Assembly (NCBI RefSeq): GCF_018282095.1
Contig: NZ_CP074127.1
Location: 186,001 to 250,000, forward strand
Origin: Pseudovibrio brasiliensis
Lineage (GTDB): Bacteria > Pseudomonadota > Alphaproteobacteria > Rhizobiales > Stappiaceae
DNA: 64,000 nucleotides
Direction: 5' to 3'
The position numbers and the translations under genes were made by a program. The notes beneath the pieces were generated by a model. The model was given only the letters and a program-made list of their open reading frames with translations, was not told where the DNA came from and made no database searches. This document shows, piece after piece, positions 51,470 to 60,601 of this stretch. Numbering within the stretch: position 1 is the first letter of the stretch; each line of letters begins with the position of its first letter.

Positions 51470-52366
51470 ATGAGATTTATTGAAGCCGGGGTGCTGAACG
51501 TTGCCTATATGGATGTGGGACCGAAATCAGGTGTTCCAGCCATCCTGCTCCACGGCTTTCCCTATGACGTGCACAGCTATGATGAAGTCTCTGTCATCCT
51601 CGCCAATCGCGGTTTCCGTTGCATTGTGCCTTACCTGCGCGGCTACGGTCCAACACAGTATCTTTCCCCTCAGACCCCACGCTCAGGCCAGCAAGGGGCA
51701 CTGGCGTTTGACCTGCGCTCGCTGATGGTGGCACTGGAGATACCGCAAGCGATCCTTGCCGGATATGACTGGGGTGGCCGTGCGGCCTGCATCGCAGCGG
51801 CGCTGTGGCCGGAAAAGGTGAGAGGGCTGGTCAGCGGTGGTGTAGCCTACAACATCCAAAACATCCCAGCAGCCTATCGCCCGGCTTCGCCGGAAGATGA
51901 GCATCTGTGGTGGTATCAATACTACTTCCACACCGAGCGTGGGCGGAATGGCTTAGCAGAGAACCGGGAAGACCTGTCACGGTTGCTCTGGCAGCAGTGG
52001 TCCCCGACCTGGGAGTTCTCCCGCCGCACGTTTCGTGAAACCTCCGAGAGCTTCGATAACCCGGATTTCGTGGATACGGTGATCCATTCTTACCGTCATC
52101 GCTTTGGCCTCGTAGAGGGTGATCCAGCCTATGAGAAGATTGAGGTTCTGCTGACTGGGCAGCCTAAGATCAATGTGCCAGCCATTGCGCTGCTCGGCGC
52201 AGATGACGGTGTAAGCCCACCGCGCCAAAGCCGTGGACATGAAACCAACTTCAATGGCTATTATGATGCCCGTGTGATTGATGGCGTGGGTCACAACCTG
52301 CCTCAGGAAAGCCCGGAAGCGTTCGCGGCAGCGATCATTGAGATTGCGGACCGGACAGAGCCCTAA
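51470..52366 (+). CDS. Alpha/beta hydrolase, epoxide hydrolase/haloalkane dehalogenase-like (298 aa)
   Basis: Alpha/beta-hydrolase fold: HGFPYDVHSYDEVSVILANRGFRCIVPYLRGYG in the N-terminal third. The nucleophile elbow LAGYDWGGRAACIA carries Asp, as in epoxide hydrolases and haloalkane dehalogenases. The later acid is probably in LLGADDGVSPP and the base is H in DGVGHNLPQES. Start ATG 51470 chosen because GAGGG lies at a normal distance; ATG 51461 is too close to it. A hairpin follows, shared with pobA. It may act on an aromatic or epoxide intermediate, but this is not shown. Confidence 0.8.
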   Translation: MRFIEAGVLNVAYMDVGPKSGVPAILLHGFPYDVHSYDEVSVILANRGFRCIVPYLRGYGPTQYLSPQTPRSGQQGALAFDLRSLMVALEIPQAILAGYDWGGRAACIAAALWPEKVRGLVSGGVAYNIQNIPAAYRPASPEDEHLWWYQYYFHTERGRNGLAENREDLSRLLWQQWSPTWEFSRRTFRETSESFDNPDFVDTVIHSYRHRFGLVEGDPAYEKIEVLLTGQPKINVPAIALLGADDGVSPPRQSRGHETNFNGYYDARVIDGVGHNLPQESPEAFAAAIIEIADRTEP

Positions 52367-52384
52367 GCTTCACCCCAAGGGCGG

Positions 52385-52408
52385 GGAGAGAGGGATGGGC
52401 CTCTCTCC
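52385..52408. terminator. Bidirectional terminator between hydrolase gene and pobA
   Basis: GGAGAGA (52385-52391) pairs with TCTCTCC (52402-52408) in the gap between two converging genes. Confidence 0.6.
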
Positions 52409-52418
52409 AATCGCTGGA

Positions 52419-53636
52419 TCAGGCAGCTGACAGGGTCAGCGCGTCCAGCTCTTCAAACGGCAATCCAACATACTCTTCCGCCAAAGCCCTCTGTTGGGTC
52501 TCGTTTTGCAGAAGCAGCTCATAGCTGTTCTGTTGGATTTTGGCATCAAACCCGTTCATCTCTGGGAATACATGCATCATCTGTGTCATTCGCCAGGAGA
52601 AGTTCTCGGAGCTCCAAACCCGGCGTAGGGCCAGTTCTGAATAACGCTCCAAATGACTAGAGCGATTGCTCTTGATCTGCTCAATCAACCCGCGTGAGAG
52701 ATAGAACACATCAGAGGCTGCCAGATTGAGCCCCTTTGCGCCAGTTGGTGGCACGATATGCGCTGCATCACCCGCAAGGAACATATGCCCGTATTGCATA
52801 GGCTCTGCCACGAAGCTGCGAAGCGGTGCGATGGATTTTTCGATGGAAGGGCCTGTAACAATCTCTGAAGCGACTTCCTTCGGGAAGCGAGCCAGCAGCT
52901 CCTCCCAGAACCGCTCATCAGACCAGTCCATCACGCTGTCTGTCAGCGGACACTGAATGTAATAGCGGCTCAGCAACCGGTTGCGCTGTGAGGCAAGCGC
53001 AAAACCGCGCTCATGATAGGCATAAACCAGATCCGGCAGCGGTGGCACTTCCGCCATGATGCCTAGCCAACCAAACGGATAAGCGCGCTCATAAGTGCGT
53101 AAGATGTCGGAGGGGATCGTCTTACGGCTCACACCATGGAAGCCATCACAGCCGGCAATGTAATCACAGTCAAGACGATGCGCTTGCCCGTCTTTCACGT
53201 AGGTCACATAGGGCGCGTCTGCTGTGACGTCATGCAGGGTCACATCTGTTGCTTCGTTGATGACATTGCCGCCCGCTTTCTCGCGTGCGTCATACAAATC
53301 TTCCGTGATGTCGGTCTGGCCGTAGACCATCATCTCCTTGCCGGTCCATTTGTGCGTGTCAATGAAATGGCTTGGGAGGCTCTGCCGCGTAATCCATGAG
53401 CCCTTTTTACTCTTGCCGTTCTTGTCCATGCGCTCTGCAAGACCATAATCGCGCAGCAGCTGCACAGTGCCTGTTTCCAGTAGACCCGCCCGGATGCGGG
53501 AGAGAACATAGTCCTTGGTACGCTGTTCCAGAACAACGCTGTCGATGCCGTTTTCGCTCAGGATGTGAGACAGTAATAAACCAGCCGGACCGCCGCCGAT
53601 AATCGCAACCTGGGTACGATCTCTATGGTGGGTCAT
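52419..53636 (-). CDS. pobA: 4-Hydroxybenzoate 3-monooxygenase PobA (405 aa)
   Basis: Converts 4-hydroxybenzoate to protocatechuate with NADPH and O2, in the cytoplasm. FAD motifs are AIIGGGPAGLLLSHIL (11-26) and MFLAGDAAHIVPPTGAKGLNLA near 280; between them are YIAGCDGFHGVSR near 155 (the DG motif) and SRYYIQCPL near 218, where substrate-binding Tyr/Arg residues of PobA lie. Start ATG 53636 has AAGGAA upstream. It is on the same strand as the TRAP genes and adjacent to pcaQ/pca, which process the product. Confidence 0.92.
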   Translation of the reverse strand: MTHHRDRTQVAIIGGGPAGLLLSHILSENGIDSVVLEQRTKDYVLSRIRAGLLETGTVQLLRDYGLAERMDKNGKSKKGSWITRQSLPSHFIDTHKWTGKEMMVYGQTDITEDLYDAREKAGGNVINEATDVTLHDVTADAPYVTYVKDGQAHRLDCDYIAGCDGFHGVSRKTIPSDILRTYERAYPFGWLGIMAEVPPLPDLVYAYHERGFALASQRNRLLSRYYIQCPLTDSVMDWSDERFWEELLARFPKEVASEIVTGPSIEKSIAPLRSFVAEPMQYGHMFLAGDAAHIVPPTGAKGLNLAASDVFYLSRGLIEQIKSNRSSHLERYSELALRRVWSSENFSWRMTQMMHVFPEMNGFDAKIQQNSYELLLQNETQQRALAEEYVGLPFEELDALTLSAA

Positions 53637-53868
53637 AAAAAATTCCTTAGGCTCAAAACATCTGTCAGATCGCGGCAATTGGGATATGCGCTAAGTCAGA
53701 AGTAAAATGGATTTCGATTACACGTTTGAATAGCGCTTAGTGTTGCCGTTTATGATTGCTATGTAAAATTGATTTATCGGCAAAAATCATAGCGAATTTG
53801 CTATGTGAGCCTTTGGGAAATGTTCGGTGCCTTGGTCACGTCGTAAACCAAGGCACCGATTGATTTGA
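53637..53868. promoter_or_regulatory. pobA promoter region with inverted repeat and TRAP terminator
   Basis: Contains CATAGC-N6-GCTATG (53788-53805), a likely operator. No pobR-like regulator lies next to it. The TRAP terminator is at 53825-53858. Confidence 0.45.
53825..53858 (-). terminator. Terminator of TRAP operon
   Basis: CGGTGCCTTGGT (53825-53836) and ACCAAGGCACCG (53847-53858) form a perfect 12-bp stem. Confidence 0.8.
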
Positions 53869-55224
53869 TCAGGAAAGCAGCTTTGGTAGCCAGAGGGTTA
53901 GGGCTGGGAAGCTGACCAGAATGGCGACGCGTACCAGTTCCGCTCCGAAGAAAGGTGCTACGCCTTTGAAGGTCTGGCTCATTGGCGTGTCTTTGGCCAG
54001 AGCTGAGATGACGAAGACGTTCATGCCCACTGGTGGCGTGATCAACCCGAGTTCGACGACGATTAGCGCCAGAATGCCAAACCAAATTTTCAGGTCTTCC
54101 GTGCTCATGCCATACCCAGCACCATCTGCACCTTGATACATGCCGCCGTTCAGTTCCATCAGAACCGGCCAGAAGAACGGGATCACCAGCAGCATCATAG
54201 ACATACTGTCCATCAGGCAACCCAGTGCGATCAAAGCAAGCAGGATCAGCAGCATCACGGTCATCGGTTCCAGACCAGAGCCTGCAATCCATGCGGCGGT
54301 CTCTTGTGGGAGGCCAATGCGAGACATGAAAATTTTGAGCAGCTCAGCACCCAGTAGGATCAGATAGATCATACCTGACGTGGCTGCTGTCTCCTTCAGC
54401 GCTTCGATCATGTCTCCAAATGCGAGATTGCGCTGGAGGAGGCCGAACATCATCACGAGGAACACACCCACTGCAGCAGCCGGTGTCGGATTATAGAAGC
54501 CTAAATAGATGCCACCGATGACAAGTCCGAAAACCGTCAGCACAGGCAACACGCCGATGGAAGCTGCGAGGAACTCTTCACGCGTTCCGGCACCACCAGC
54601 AGGGCCGGAGGAAGGGCTGACGAAAACGTAGAGCGCGATGACTGCCAAGAACAAAAGAACGGCCAAAATACCCGGAATAAACGCAGCAACGAACATAGTA
54701 ACGATGTTTGCTTCCACGATCACCGCATAGATGATCAAAACAACGCTTGGCGGGATGAGAATGCCCAGAACTCCGCCAGCGGCGAGTGTTCCAGTGGCCA
54801 AAGCGCCTGAATAATTGTAACGCTTCAGCTCTGGCAGAGCCACTTTGCCCATGGTTGACGCGGTCGCAAGCGAGGATCCACAAACCGCGCCGAACCCGGC
54901 GCAGGAGGCGATAGCGGCCATTGCGGTGCCGCCTTTCATCCAACCCAGCCACGCATTGGCCGCTCTGAACAAGGACTGGCTCAAGCCGGTTTTTGAGGCG
55001 AGCGCCCCCATCAGAATGAACAGTGGAATGACAGAGAGGTCGTAGATCGCGAACTGGCCATATGCCAATGTTTTCAATTGGCTAAGTAGCAGCATTGGGC
55101 CGTTGATCAGCGCAATCCCGACTCCGCCTACAAGGATCATAGCGTAAGCAATCGGGATACGGATAACAATAAGGAACACCAAAACGGCGAGGGCACCAAA
55201 GCCCATGAAAAGACTAGCCGCCAT
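53869..55224 (-). CDS. TRAP transporter large permease DctM type (451 aa)
   Basis: Inner-membrane permease with about 12 hydrophobic segments. Family signatures: GFGAVCGSSLATASTMGKVALPEL near residue 115, TGTLAAGGVLGILIPPSVVLIIYAVI near 145 and GCLMDSMSMMLLVIPFFWPVL near 345, with LGLITPPVGMNVFVISA near 400. Stop is followed by a strong terminator. It pairs with the small subunit at 55224 (one-base overlap) and the binding protein at 55739. Aromatic acids or other pathway substrates are the likely cargo because the operon lies between pobA and pcaQ. Confidence 0.87.
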   Translation of the reverse strand: MAASLFMGFGALAVLVFLIVIRIPIAYAMILVGGVGIALINGPMLLLSQLKTLAYGQFAIYDLSVIPLFILMGALASKTGLSQSLFRAANAWLGWMKGGTAMAAIASCAGFGAVCGSSLATASTMGKVALPELKRYNYSGALATGTLAAGGVLGILIPPSVVLIIYAVIVEANIVTMFVAAFIPGILAVLLFLAVIALYVFVSPSSGPAGGAGTREEFLAASIGVLPVLTVFGLVIGGIYLGFYNPTPAAAVGVFLVMMFGLLQRNLAFGDMIEALKETAATSGMIYLILLGAELLKIFMSRIGLPQETAAWIAGSGLEPMTVMLLILLALIALGCLMDSMSMMLLVIPFFWPVLMELNGGMYQGADGAGYGMSTEDLKIWFGILALIVVELGLITPPVGMNVFVISALAKDTPMSQTFKGVAPFFGAELVRVAILVSFPALTLWLPKLLS

Positions 55225-55736
55225 CAGGTTCTCCGGATCAGATCTCTGGAGTTTTCACTCAAGGTGATGACTGCGCCAATGCTCAGTAGGAAAAGCGAAA
55301 TCAAAACAGGTACATACGCATACCAAATAGGGATCTGCAAAATTGCGGTGGTGTATTCGTATTCTCGTTGATCAGACATACCGTAGTACATGCGCCACAA
55401 CAGCAGCAGCCCAAACCCAAACGCAATCACAGACGCGATCAGTGCGAGAAACGCCTTTAAACGTGGTCCTGCTTTGCTGGTAAAAATGTCCGCTGTGACA
55501 TTGGCATCGGTGATCTGGCAGAATGGTAGGAAAGAGAAAACCGCGATAGCGACGCCGATCTCGGAGAGCTCGAAATCCCCGGGAAATGGAGCGGCCCACA
55601 TGTTGCCAAGAGTGGAGTAGATGTTGACTGCGACCACTGCCAGCAGAACCAAACCACCGGCAAGTGCCCATGCTACAATAAGTTTTTCGAAAGCACCGGC
55701 AATGCCGGTGCGTCCGAGTTTTTGAAAGGCGCCCAT
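55224..55736 (-). CDS. TRAP transporter small permease DctQ type (170 aa)
   Basis: Four membrane helices: AWALAGGLVLLAVVAVNIYSTLG, then FELSEIGVAIAVFSFLPFCQIT, LKAFLALIASVIAFGFGLLLLW and WYAYVPVLISLFLLSIGAVI. The FELSE...PFCQ segment is a family feature. ATG 55736 lies two bases after the binding-protein stop and the stop overlaps the DctM start, so translation is coupled. Confidence 0.85.
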   Translation of the reverse strand: MGAFQKLGRTGIAGAFEKLIVAWALAGGLVLLAVVAVNIYSTLGNMWAAPFPGDFELSEIGVAIAVFSFLPFCQITDANVTADIFTSKAGPRLKAFLALIASVIAFGFGLLLLWRMYYGMSDQREYEYTTAILQIPIWYAYVPVLISLFLLSIGAVITLSENSRDLIRRT

Positions 55737-55738
55737 AG

Positions 55739-56773
55739 CTACTCGCTGTGCTTGGAAATCAATGCCTGTGCTTTTGCAACCATCGCGTTGCCATCAATGC
55801 CTTTTTTGGAAACTTCCGAGGTCCACTTTTCAACCACTGGAGCCAGAGCTTCTTTGAAGACAGCTGTTTCTTCGTCAGAAAGAGTGATGTGTTTATTGCC
55901 TGACTTTACCGCGAGGCCGATGCCAAAGTCATCTGTCGCACGCCAAACTTCACCAACCTTTGCCCACCACTCAGCGCCAGATGCATCGCGGAAAGCCTTC
56001 TGAATGTCTTCAGGCAAACCTTCCCAGCGCTCTTTGTTCATGGAAACCTGGAAGACAGAAGTACCAAAGCGTGCTTTGCCAGCACCTTCGATCTGGTATT
56101 CGGTCTGTTCCTGTATCTTCAGCGGTGGGATGATTTCCCAAGGAATGAACGCCGCATCAATCACGCCCTTCTGCAGAGCTGTCGGTAGTTCCGGAACCGG
56201 CATCGCTGCTGGAGACGCGCCAAGCGCTTCAATCACCCATGCACCGGTGCGCGATGGTGTGCGGATGCGCATGCCTGCCATATCTGCTGGGCTACGGACT
56301 TCTTTATCCCGTGTTTGCAAGCCGTTACCTGCATGCACATGCAGGAACATCACTTCAAGGCCTTTGTAGTCAGCCTTAAGATCGCTCTCGAACATGTCGT
56401 AGAGCGCAAGATTTGCAGCGCGAGGATCATCAAGAAAAACAAACGGCAGTTCCATCACTTCAGTGCGTGGGAACAGGCCAGGTGTGTAGCCATTCAGGGT
56501 CCAGACCAGATCAACCACGCCGTCACGAGCCTGGTTCACCAGCTCAGGCGGGCGACCACCCAGTGACATGGATGGGTAGATCTCGATTTTAACCTGACCA
56601 CCGGAATTCTCTTCAACGGCCTTTGCCCATGGTTCCAACATCTTGGTCTGTGCCGGTGCCTTCGGGCTTAGAAAATGGTGAAGCTTAAAAGTGTATTCTG
56701 CCGCGCCTGCCATGGAAACACTGGCAAACAGAAGCGCTGTTGAAGCGCAAAGGCCTTTGAAATTACCAAACAT
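55739..56773 (-). CDS. TRAP transporter solute-binding protein DctP type (344 aa)
   Basis: Periplasmic binding protein with signal peptide (FKGLCASTALLFASVSMAGA-AE). Conserved DctP parts: EYTFKLHHFLSPKAPAQTKMLEPW, then AGMRIRTPSRTGAWVIEALGASPAAMPVPELPTALQKGVIDAAF near 165-210, where the family Arg contacting carboxylates is present. ATG 56773 follows CAGGAGGG. Its upstream region bears the 19-bp repeat also found upstream of pcaDC. Confidence 0.85.
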   Translation of the reverse strand: MFGNFKGLCASTALLFASVSMAGAAEYTFKLHHFLSPKAPAQTKMLEPWAKAVEENSGGQVKIEIYPSMSLGGRPPELVNQARDGVVDLVWTLNGYTPGLFPRTEVMELPFVFLDDPRAANLALYDMFESDLKADYKGLEVMFLHVHAGNGLQTRDKEVRSPADMAGMRIRTPSRTGAWVIEALGASPAAMPVPELPTALQKGVIDAAFIPWEIIPPLKIQEQTEYQIEGAGKARFGTSVFQVSMNKERWEGLPEDIQKAFRDASGAEWWAKVGEVWRATDDFGIGLAVKSGNKHITLSDEETAVFKEALAPVVEKWTSEVSKKGIDGNAMVAKAQALISKHSE

Positions 56774-56941
56774 AAGTATGTGACCCTCCTGAAGAATGGT
56801 CTAAACCAGACATGCCTTCCTGATCCTGTAACTTGGGACAGTCTCAGCTCCCGAAGGCTGTCGAATTCTTAATCACGATCCGGATGATCCGCCAAGGGAA
56901 TTCTTAGGAATCACCACTGTGAATTCGGAGAATTACATACA

Positions 56942-56960
56942 CTTTTCAAAATGAATAATG
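56942..56960 (-). promoter_or_regulatory. 19-bp repeat upstream of the TRAP operon, inverted copy
   Basis: CTTTTCAAAATGAATAATG, the exact reverse complement of 57993-58011. It contains TTCA-N3-TGAA symmetry typical of LysR-type boxes and sits 170 bases upstream of the dctP start. Confidence 0.65.
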
Positions 56961-57021
56961 AAAAATACCGTGCTTTTCATGCCGCATTGGGTATCAATAT
57001 GCACTCTGAAATGACTTCCCT

Positions 57022-57960
57022 TCAGTAGGCAGGAGCGTGTGTTTCTTCTCGCTCGCTCAGGTCCATCAGAATCTCTGCAAAGCATTGAGCTGCGCTGTCC
57101 AGTGTCTCACCTGCACGCATGTTGAGGCCGACTGAGCCCACCGTTGCGCGAGTGTCGATGGGCAGTTCTACAAACTGGCCGCTCTCGATCTCGCGGGCAA
57201 TCACGCCGCGAGAAATGATCCAGATCGCATTGTATTCTTGAGTGAACGCTCTGCCGAATGAGTCTGATACGGTCTCGATCGCCTGCTCTGGTTCCGGAAT
57301 GCCGTGTTCGATGAAGAGACGGTCCACGAAAGGGCGGATAATCGAGGCTGCGGAAGGCATTAGGACGGGAAAGGCATCCAGCTCACTCACGCTGATTTGT
57401 GGCTTACCTGCCAACGGATGGTTCTTGTCGACGGCAAACACAACACGTTCGCGGTAATGCGGCTCAAACACCAATCCCTGCATGTTTTCAGGTGCGGGAA
57501 GGCGGCCCATAACCAGATCTAGCTCACCATTTCGTAGCTGATCCAGCAGCACGTGGTTCTCACCAGTAACGATATGAAGGCGGTTGCGCAGCCCCGTATC
57601 AAGGAAAGCTTTGACAGCTTGTGGAATGAGGGAAGCGGCGACAGTTGGCAGTGCGCCGATGCGCACCATTGGCCCGTCGCTATAGCTGAGCTGAGATAAT
57701 GCATTGATGCCGTTGCGGGCAGCAGCCAGACTGGTGCCTGCGTGGCGCAGGAATACCTCACCGTAATGAGTAATGCGGATTCCGCGCCCGTCTTTTTCAA
57801 TCAGAGGCTGCCCGCATATTTCTTCCAATTCGCGAATAGTACGTGTGACAGCTGGCTGTGTGAGATGAAGCACCTCCGCAGCGCGGCTCACGCTGTTTTG
57901 GCGAGATACCTCAACAAAAGCTTCCAAATGCCTGAGCTTTAATCTGCGCAAGTTATTCAT
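57022..57960 (-). CDS. pcaQ: PcaQ, LysR-type regulator of protocatechuate degradation (312 aa)
   Basis: Helix-turn-helix (LRHLEAFVEVSRQNSVSRAAEVLHLTQPAVTRTIRELEE) and PcaQ-type effector domain (VRIGALPTVAASLIPQAVKAFL; LRNGELDLVMGRLPAPENMQGL; VSDSFGRAF). Divergent from the pca operon, as in Agrobacterium and Sinorhizobium, where PcaQ activates pcaDCHGB in response to beta-carboxymuconate or carboxymuconolactone. Start ATG 57960 gives family length; an upstream ATG at 58020 overlaps the control region. The adjacent TRAP operon shares a DNA site with pcaDC and may be in the regulon. Confidence 0.87.
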   Translation of the reverse strand: MNNLRRLKLRHLEAFVEVSRQNSVSRAAEVLHLTQPAVTRTIRELEEICGQPLIEKDGRGIRITHYGEVFLRHAGTSLAAARNGINALSQLSYSDGPMVRIGALPTVAASLIPQAVKAFLDTGLRNRLHIVTGENHVLLDQLRNGELDLVMGRLPAPENMQGLVFEPHYRERVVFAVDKNHPLAGKPQISVSELDAFPVLMPSAASIIRPFVDRLFIEHGIPEPEQAIETVSDSFGRAFTQEYNAIWIISRGVIAREIESGQFVELPIDTRATVGSVGLNMRAGETLDSAAQCFAEILMDLSEREETHAPAY

Positions 57961-57992
57961 AACAATCTCAATATGATTAATCTGGATAATAT

Positions 57993-58011
57993 CATTATTC
58001 ATTTTGAAAAG
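57993..58011 (+). promoter_or_regulatory. 19-bp repeat upstream of pcaDC (predicted PcaQ site)
   Basis: CATTATTCATTTTGAAAAG in the pcaQ-pcaDC spacer; identical in reverse complement to 56942-56960. Lies 33-51 bases before ATG 58044, overlapping the core promoter position. Confidence 0.65.
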
Positions 58012-58043
58012 GGCATGCAATTTATCCGTTTAGGGGGATGTGC

Positions 58044-59243
58044 ATGCACTTCATAGACTTAAACGCGACCACGCTTCACTTCAAAAAGACCAGTTCAGAC
58101 ACTGCTGCTCCAGCGCTTGTTCTGATCAATTCATTGGGAACGGACTTTCGCATTTGGGATGAGTTTCTGCTTCATCTCGGGCATCAAGGCGAAGTGCTGA
58201 CCTATGATAAACGCGGGCACGGTCTTTCTGGTGTTGGGGACGCGCGTTACTCCATTGATTTGCATATGCGAGACCTTGCTGCGCTCATGGACAGTCAGGG
58301 CATCAAGAATGCGGTGATTTGCGGTGTATCTGTAGGGGGAATGATTGCACTGGCGCTGCAGGCAGCCCGACCAGATTTGGTCGGAGGGCTCATCCTGTGT
58401 GACACCGCACCGCGCATTGGTGACCCTCAGGGGTGGCAAGACCGCATCGACGCGATTGAGGCCAACGGGATGGAGGGGATCGCCGATGCGGTGATGTCCC
58501 GTTGGTTCTCAGCAGGCTTTCAGGAAGAGATGCCAGCTTCTGTCGCAGGTTATCGCAATCTCTTGTGCCGAACTCCGGTGGAGGGTTACCTCGGCACTTG
58601 CGCGGCCATTCGTGACGCAGATCTGACATGCTCAGCAGCCCAGATCGACGTACCTGTTTTGTGCATCGCAGGGGAGGATGATCAGTCCACCCCACCAGAG
58701 TTGGTGGAAGAGATGGCAAACCTCATCCCTAACGCCAAGTTTGAGCGTGTACGCAACTGCGGACACTTGCCGAGCATTGAGCAACCTGAGTATCTGGCGC
58801 ATCTGGTTCGGCAAGCAATTTCGCGTTGGCCGGGCGCTATTGATCAGCGCGAGCAGCGTCAAACTGAAATCTACAAACAGGGAATGCAAACACGTCGCCG
58901 GGTGTTGGGGGACACCCACGTGAATGCAGCTGAAGTGCAAAAGAACAGTTTTGATGCGCCATTTCAGGAACTTATCACGGAAGCAGCATGGGGCCATGTG
59001 TGGTCAAGGCACAACTGGACATTGCGGGAGAGGTCCATTGTAACTATTGCGCTTCTCGCTGCGTTAGGGCACCTAGATGAAGTGGCCATGCATGTGCGGG
59101 CTGCAAGAAACACCGGGGCAACACGGGAAGATATAAGCGAAGCTCTGCTGCACACCGCAATTTATGCCGGTGTACCAGCCGCAAACAGCGCCATCAAAGT
59201 CGTAAAAAATGTGTTCGCGCAGCTTGATGCGTCAGGGGAGTGA
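58044..59243 (+). CDS. pcaDC: Fused PcaD-PcaC: 3-oxoadipate enol-lactonase / 4-carboxymuconolactone decarboxylase (399 aa)
   Basis: Two consecutive steps in one chain. Residues 1-260: alpha/beta hydrolase with nucleophile S96 (CGVSVGG), an acid in [10 protein letters not shown] and base H in [10 protein letters not shown] (enol-lactone hydrolase). Residues ~275-399: carboxymuconolactone decarboxylase fold ([66 protein letters not shown]). Start ATG 58044 is chosen because GGGGG is directly before ATG 58038, so spacing fits 58044. It is the first gene of the pca operon, divergent from pcaQ. Confidence 0.9.
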   Translation: MHFIDLNATTLHFKKTSSDTAAPALVLINSLGTDFRIWDEFLLHLGHQGEVLTYDKRGHGLSGVGDARYSIDLHMRDLAALMDSQGIKNAVICGVSVGGMIALALQAARPDLVGGLILCDTAPRIGDPQGWQDRIDAIEANGMEGIADAVMSRWFSAGFQEEMPASVAGYRNLLCRTPVEGYLGTCAAIRDADLTCSAAQIDVPVLCIAGEDDQSTPPELVEEMANLIPNAKFERVRNCGHLPSIEQPEYLAHLVRQAISRWPGAIDQREQRQTEIYKQGMQTRRRVLGDTHVNAAEVQKNSFDAPFQELITEAAWGHVWSRHNWTLRERSIVTIALLAALGHLDEVAMHVRAARNTGATREDISEALLHTAIYAGVPAANSAIKVVKNVFAQLDASGE

Positions 59244-59244
59244 G

Positions 59245-59985
59245 ATGAGCAAGCCAACGACCAATGCTGGTCCGTTCTTTCCGCGAGATCGAAACTGGCA
59301 CCCGCAGGCATTGTCGCCCAATTACAAGACAAGTGTGTTGCGGTCTCCGCAAAAAGCACTTCTGTCATTCGGAAATACAATCAGCGAAACCACTGGGCCG
59401 GTGTTCGGTCAAAACATGCTTGGTGAGCTGGATCATGATCTGGTGTTGAACTACGCCAAGCCCGGTGAAAGCGCGTTGGGAGAACGCATCATCGTGCATG
59501 GTCACGTGCTGGATGAAGAAGCCAAACCTGTGCCAAACGCGCTGGTGGAGGTGTGGCAGGCCAATGCAGGTGGTCGCTACCGTCACAAGAAAGACGGCTA
59601 TCTGGCACCGCTTGACCCGAACTTTGGTGGATGTGGCCGCGTCATCACGGATGAGAATGGATATTATGCCTTCCGCACTATTCGTCCTGGCCCATATCCA
59701 TGGCCAAACGGGGTAAATGACTGGCGCCCTTCGCATATCCATTTTTCTCTGTTCGGTTCCGGCTTCGCGCAGCGTCTGATCACGCAGATGTACTTTGAGG
59801 GCGATCCGCATATTCCGATGTGCCCGATTGTTCGAACCATCAATGATCCTGAAGCCATTGAGATGCTTGTTGCCAAGCTGGATATGAACCACACCGTGCC
59901 AATGGATGCACGCGCCTATCGATTTGATATGGTTCTGCGCGGACGTCGCTCAACCATGTTTGAGAACCGTATGGAGGGCAACTGA
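59245..59985 (+). CDS. pcaH: Protocatechuate 3,4-dioxygenase beta subunit PcaH (246 aa)
   Basis: Intradiol ring-cleaving dioxygenase subunit holding the non-haem Fe(III). Iron ligands are visible at Y112 (GRYRH), Y151 (GPYPWP), H164 and H166 (PSHIHF), with the exact spacing of Pseudomonas PcaH (39, 13, 2). With PcaG it cleaves protocatechuate to 3-carboxymuconate. One base separates it from the pcaDC stop, and ATG 59987 of pcaG follows after one base. Confidence 0.93.
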   Translation: MSKPTTNAGPFFPRDRNWHPQALSPNYKTSVLRSPQKALLSFGNTISETTGPVFGQNMLGELDHDLVLNYAKPGESALGERIIVHGHVLDEEAKPVPNALVEVWQANAGGRYRHKKDGYLAPLDPNFGGCGRVITDENGYYAFRTIRPGPYPWPNGVNDWRPSHIHFSLFGSGFAQRLITQMYFEGDPHIPMCPIVRTINDPEAIEMLVAKLDMNHTVPMDARAYRFDMVLRGRRSTMFENRMEGN

Positions 59986-59986
59986 T

Positions 59987-60598
59987 ATGACGAAGCTGGA
60001 GTATCTGAAAGAAAGCCCAAGCCAGACCGCTGGCCCTTACGTTCACATTGGTTGCACACCGAACTTCATCGGCAATATGGGGATTTTCAAGGAAGACCTT
60101 GGTGCCCGCATGGTGAATGAGCAGACCAACGGACAGCGCATCACCATTAAAGGCCGCGTGTTTGATGGAACCGGCACACCACTAAAAGACGCCATGCTAG
60201 AAATCTGGCAGGCAGACAGTGAGGGCCTGTTCAACAGTCCATCTGAAACACGTGGTGATGCAGATCCAAATTTTACAGGGTGGGGACGTCAGCCGGTTAA
60301 TCTGGAAACCGGCGAGTTCTGTTTTGAAACTGTGAAACCGGGTTCTGTGCCGTTTCCTGATGGCAGAGTGCAAGCGCCGCACATCAACTTCTGGATCGTC
60401 GCGCGCGGAATCAACATCGGCCTCAACACGCGCATGTACTTCCCGGAAGAGGAAGAGGCCAATGCCGCGGATCCGGTGTTGGGCCGTATTGAACATCGTG
60501 TGCGCGTTCCAACGCTGATCGCCAAGCAATCCGGCGACACCTACACCTTTGATATTTACATTCAGGGTGAAAACGAAACCGTCTTCTTTGATATCTGA
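59987..60598 (+). CDS. pcaG: Protocatechuate 3,4-dioxygenase alpha subunit PcaG (203 aa)
   Basis: Structural partner of PcaH with the same beta-sandwich fold: SPSQTAGPYVHIGCTPNF at the start, LKDAMLEIWQADSEGLF near 65 and PFPDGRVQAPHINFWIVARG near 130; it keeps no full iron site, as usual. Start ATG 59987 has GGAGGG upstream. It ends two bases before the pcaI start region. Confidence 0.92.
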   Translation: MTKLEYLKESPSQTAGPYVHIGCTPNFIGNMGIFKEDLGARMVNEQTNGQRITIKGRVFDGTGTPLKDAMLEIWQADSEGLFNSPSETRGDADPNFTGWGRQPVNLETGEFCFETVKPGSVPFPDGRVQAPHINFWIVARGINIGLNTRMYFPEEEEANAADPVLGRIEHRVRVPTLIAKQSGDTYTFDIYIQGENETVFFDI

Positions 60599-60601
60599 TT
60601 G

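Noticed and set aside
53801-54292. 163-codon minus frame at the end of the TRAP permease gene
   Set aside because: Same-strand shadow in a different frame; Arg/His/Gly-rich, overlaps the terminator.
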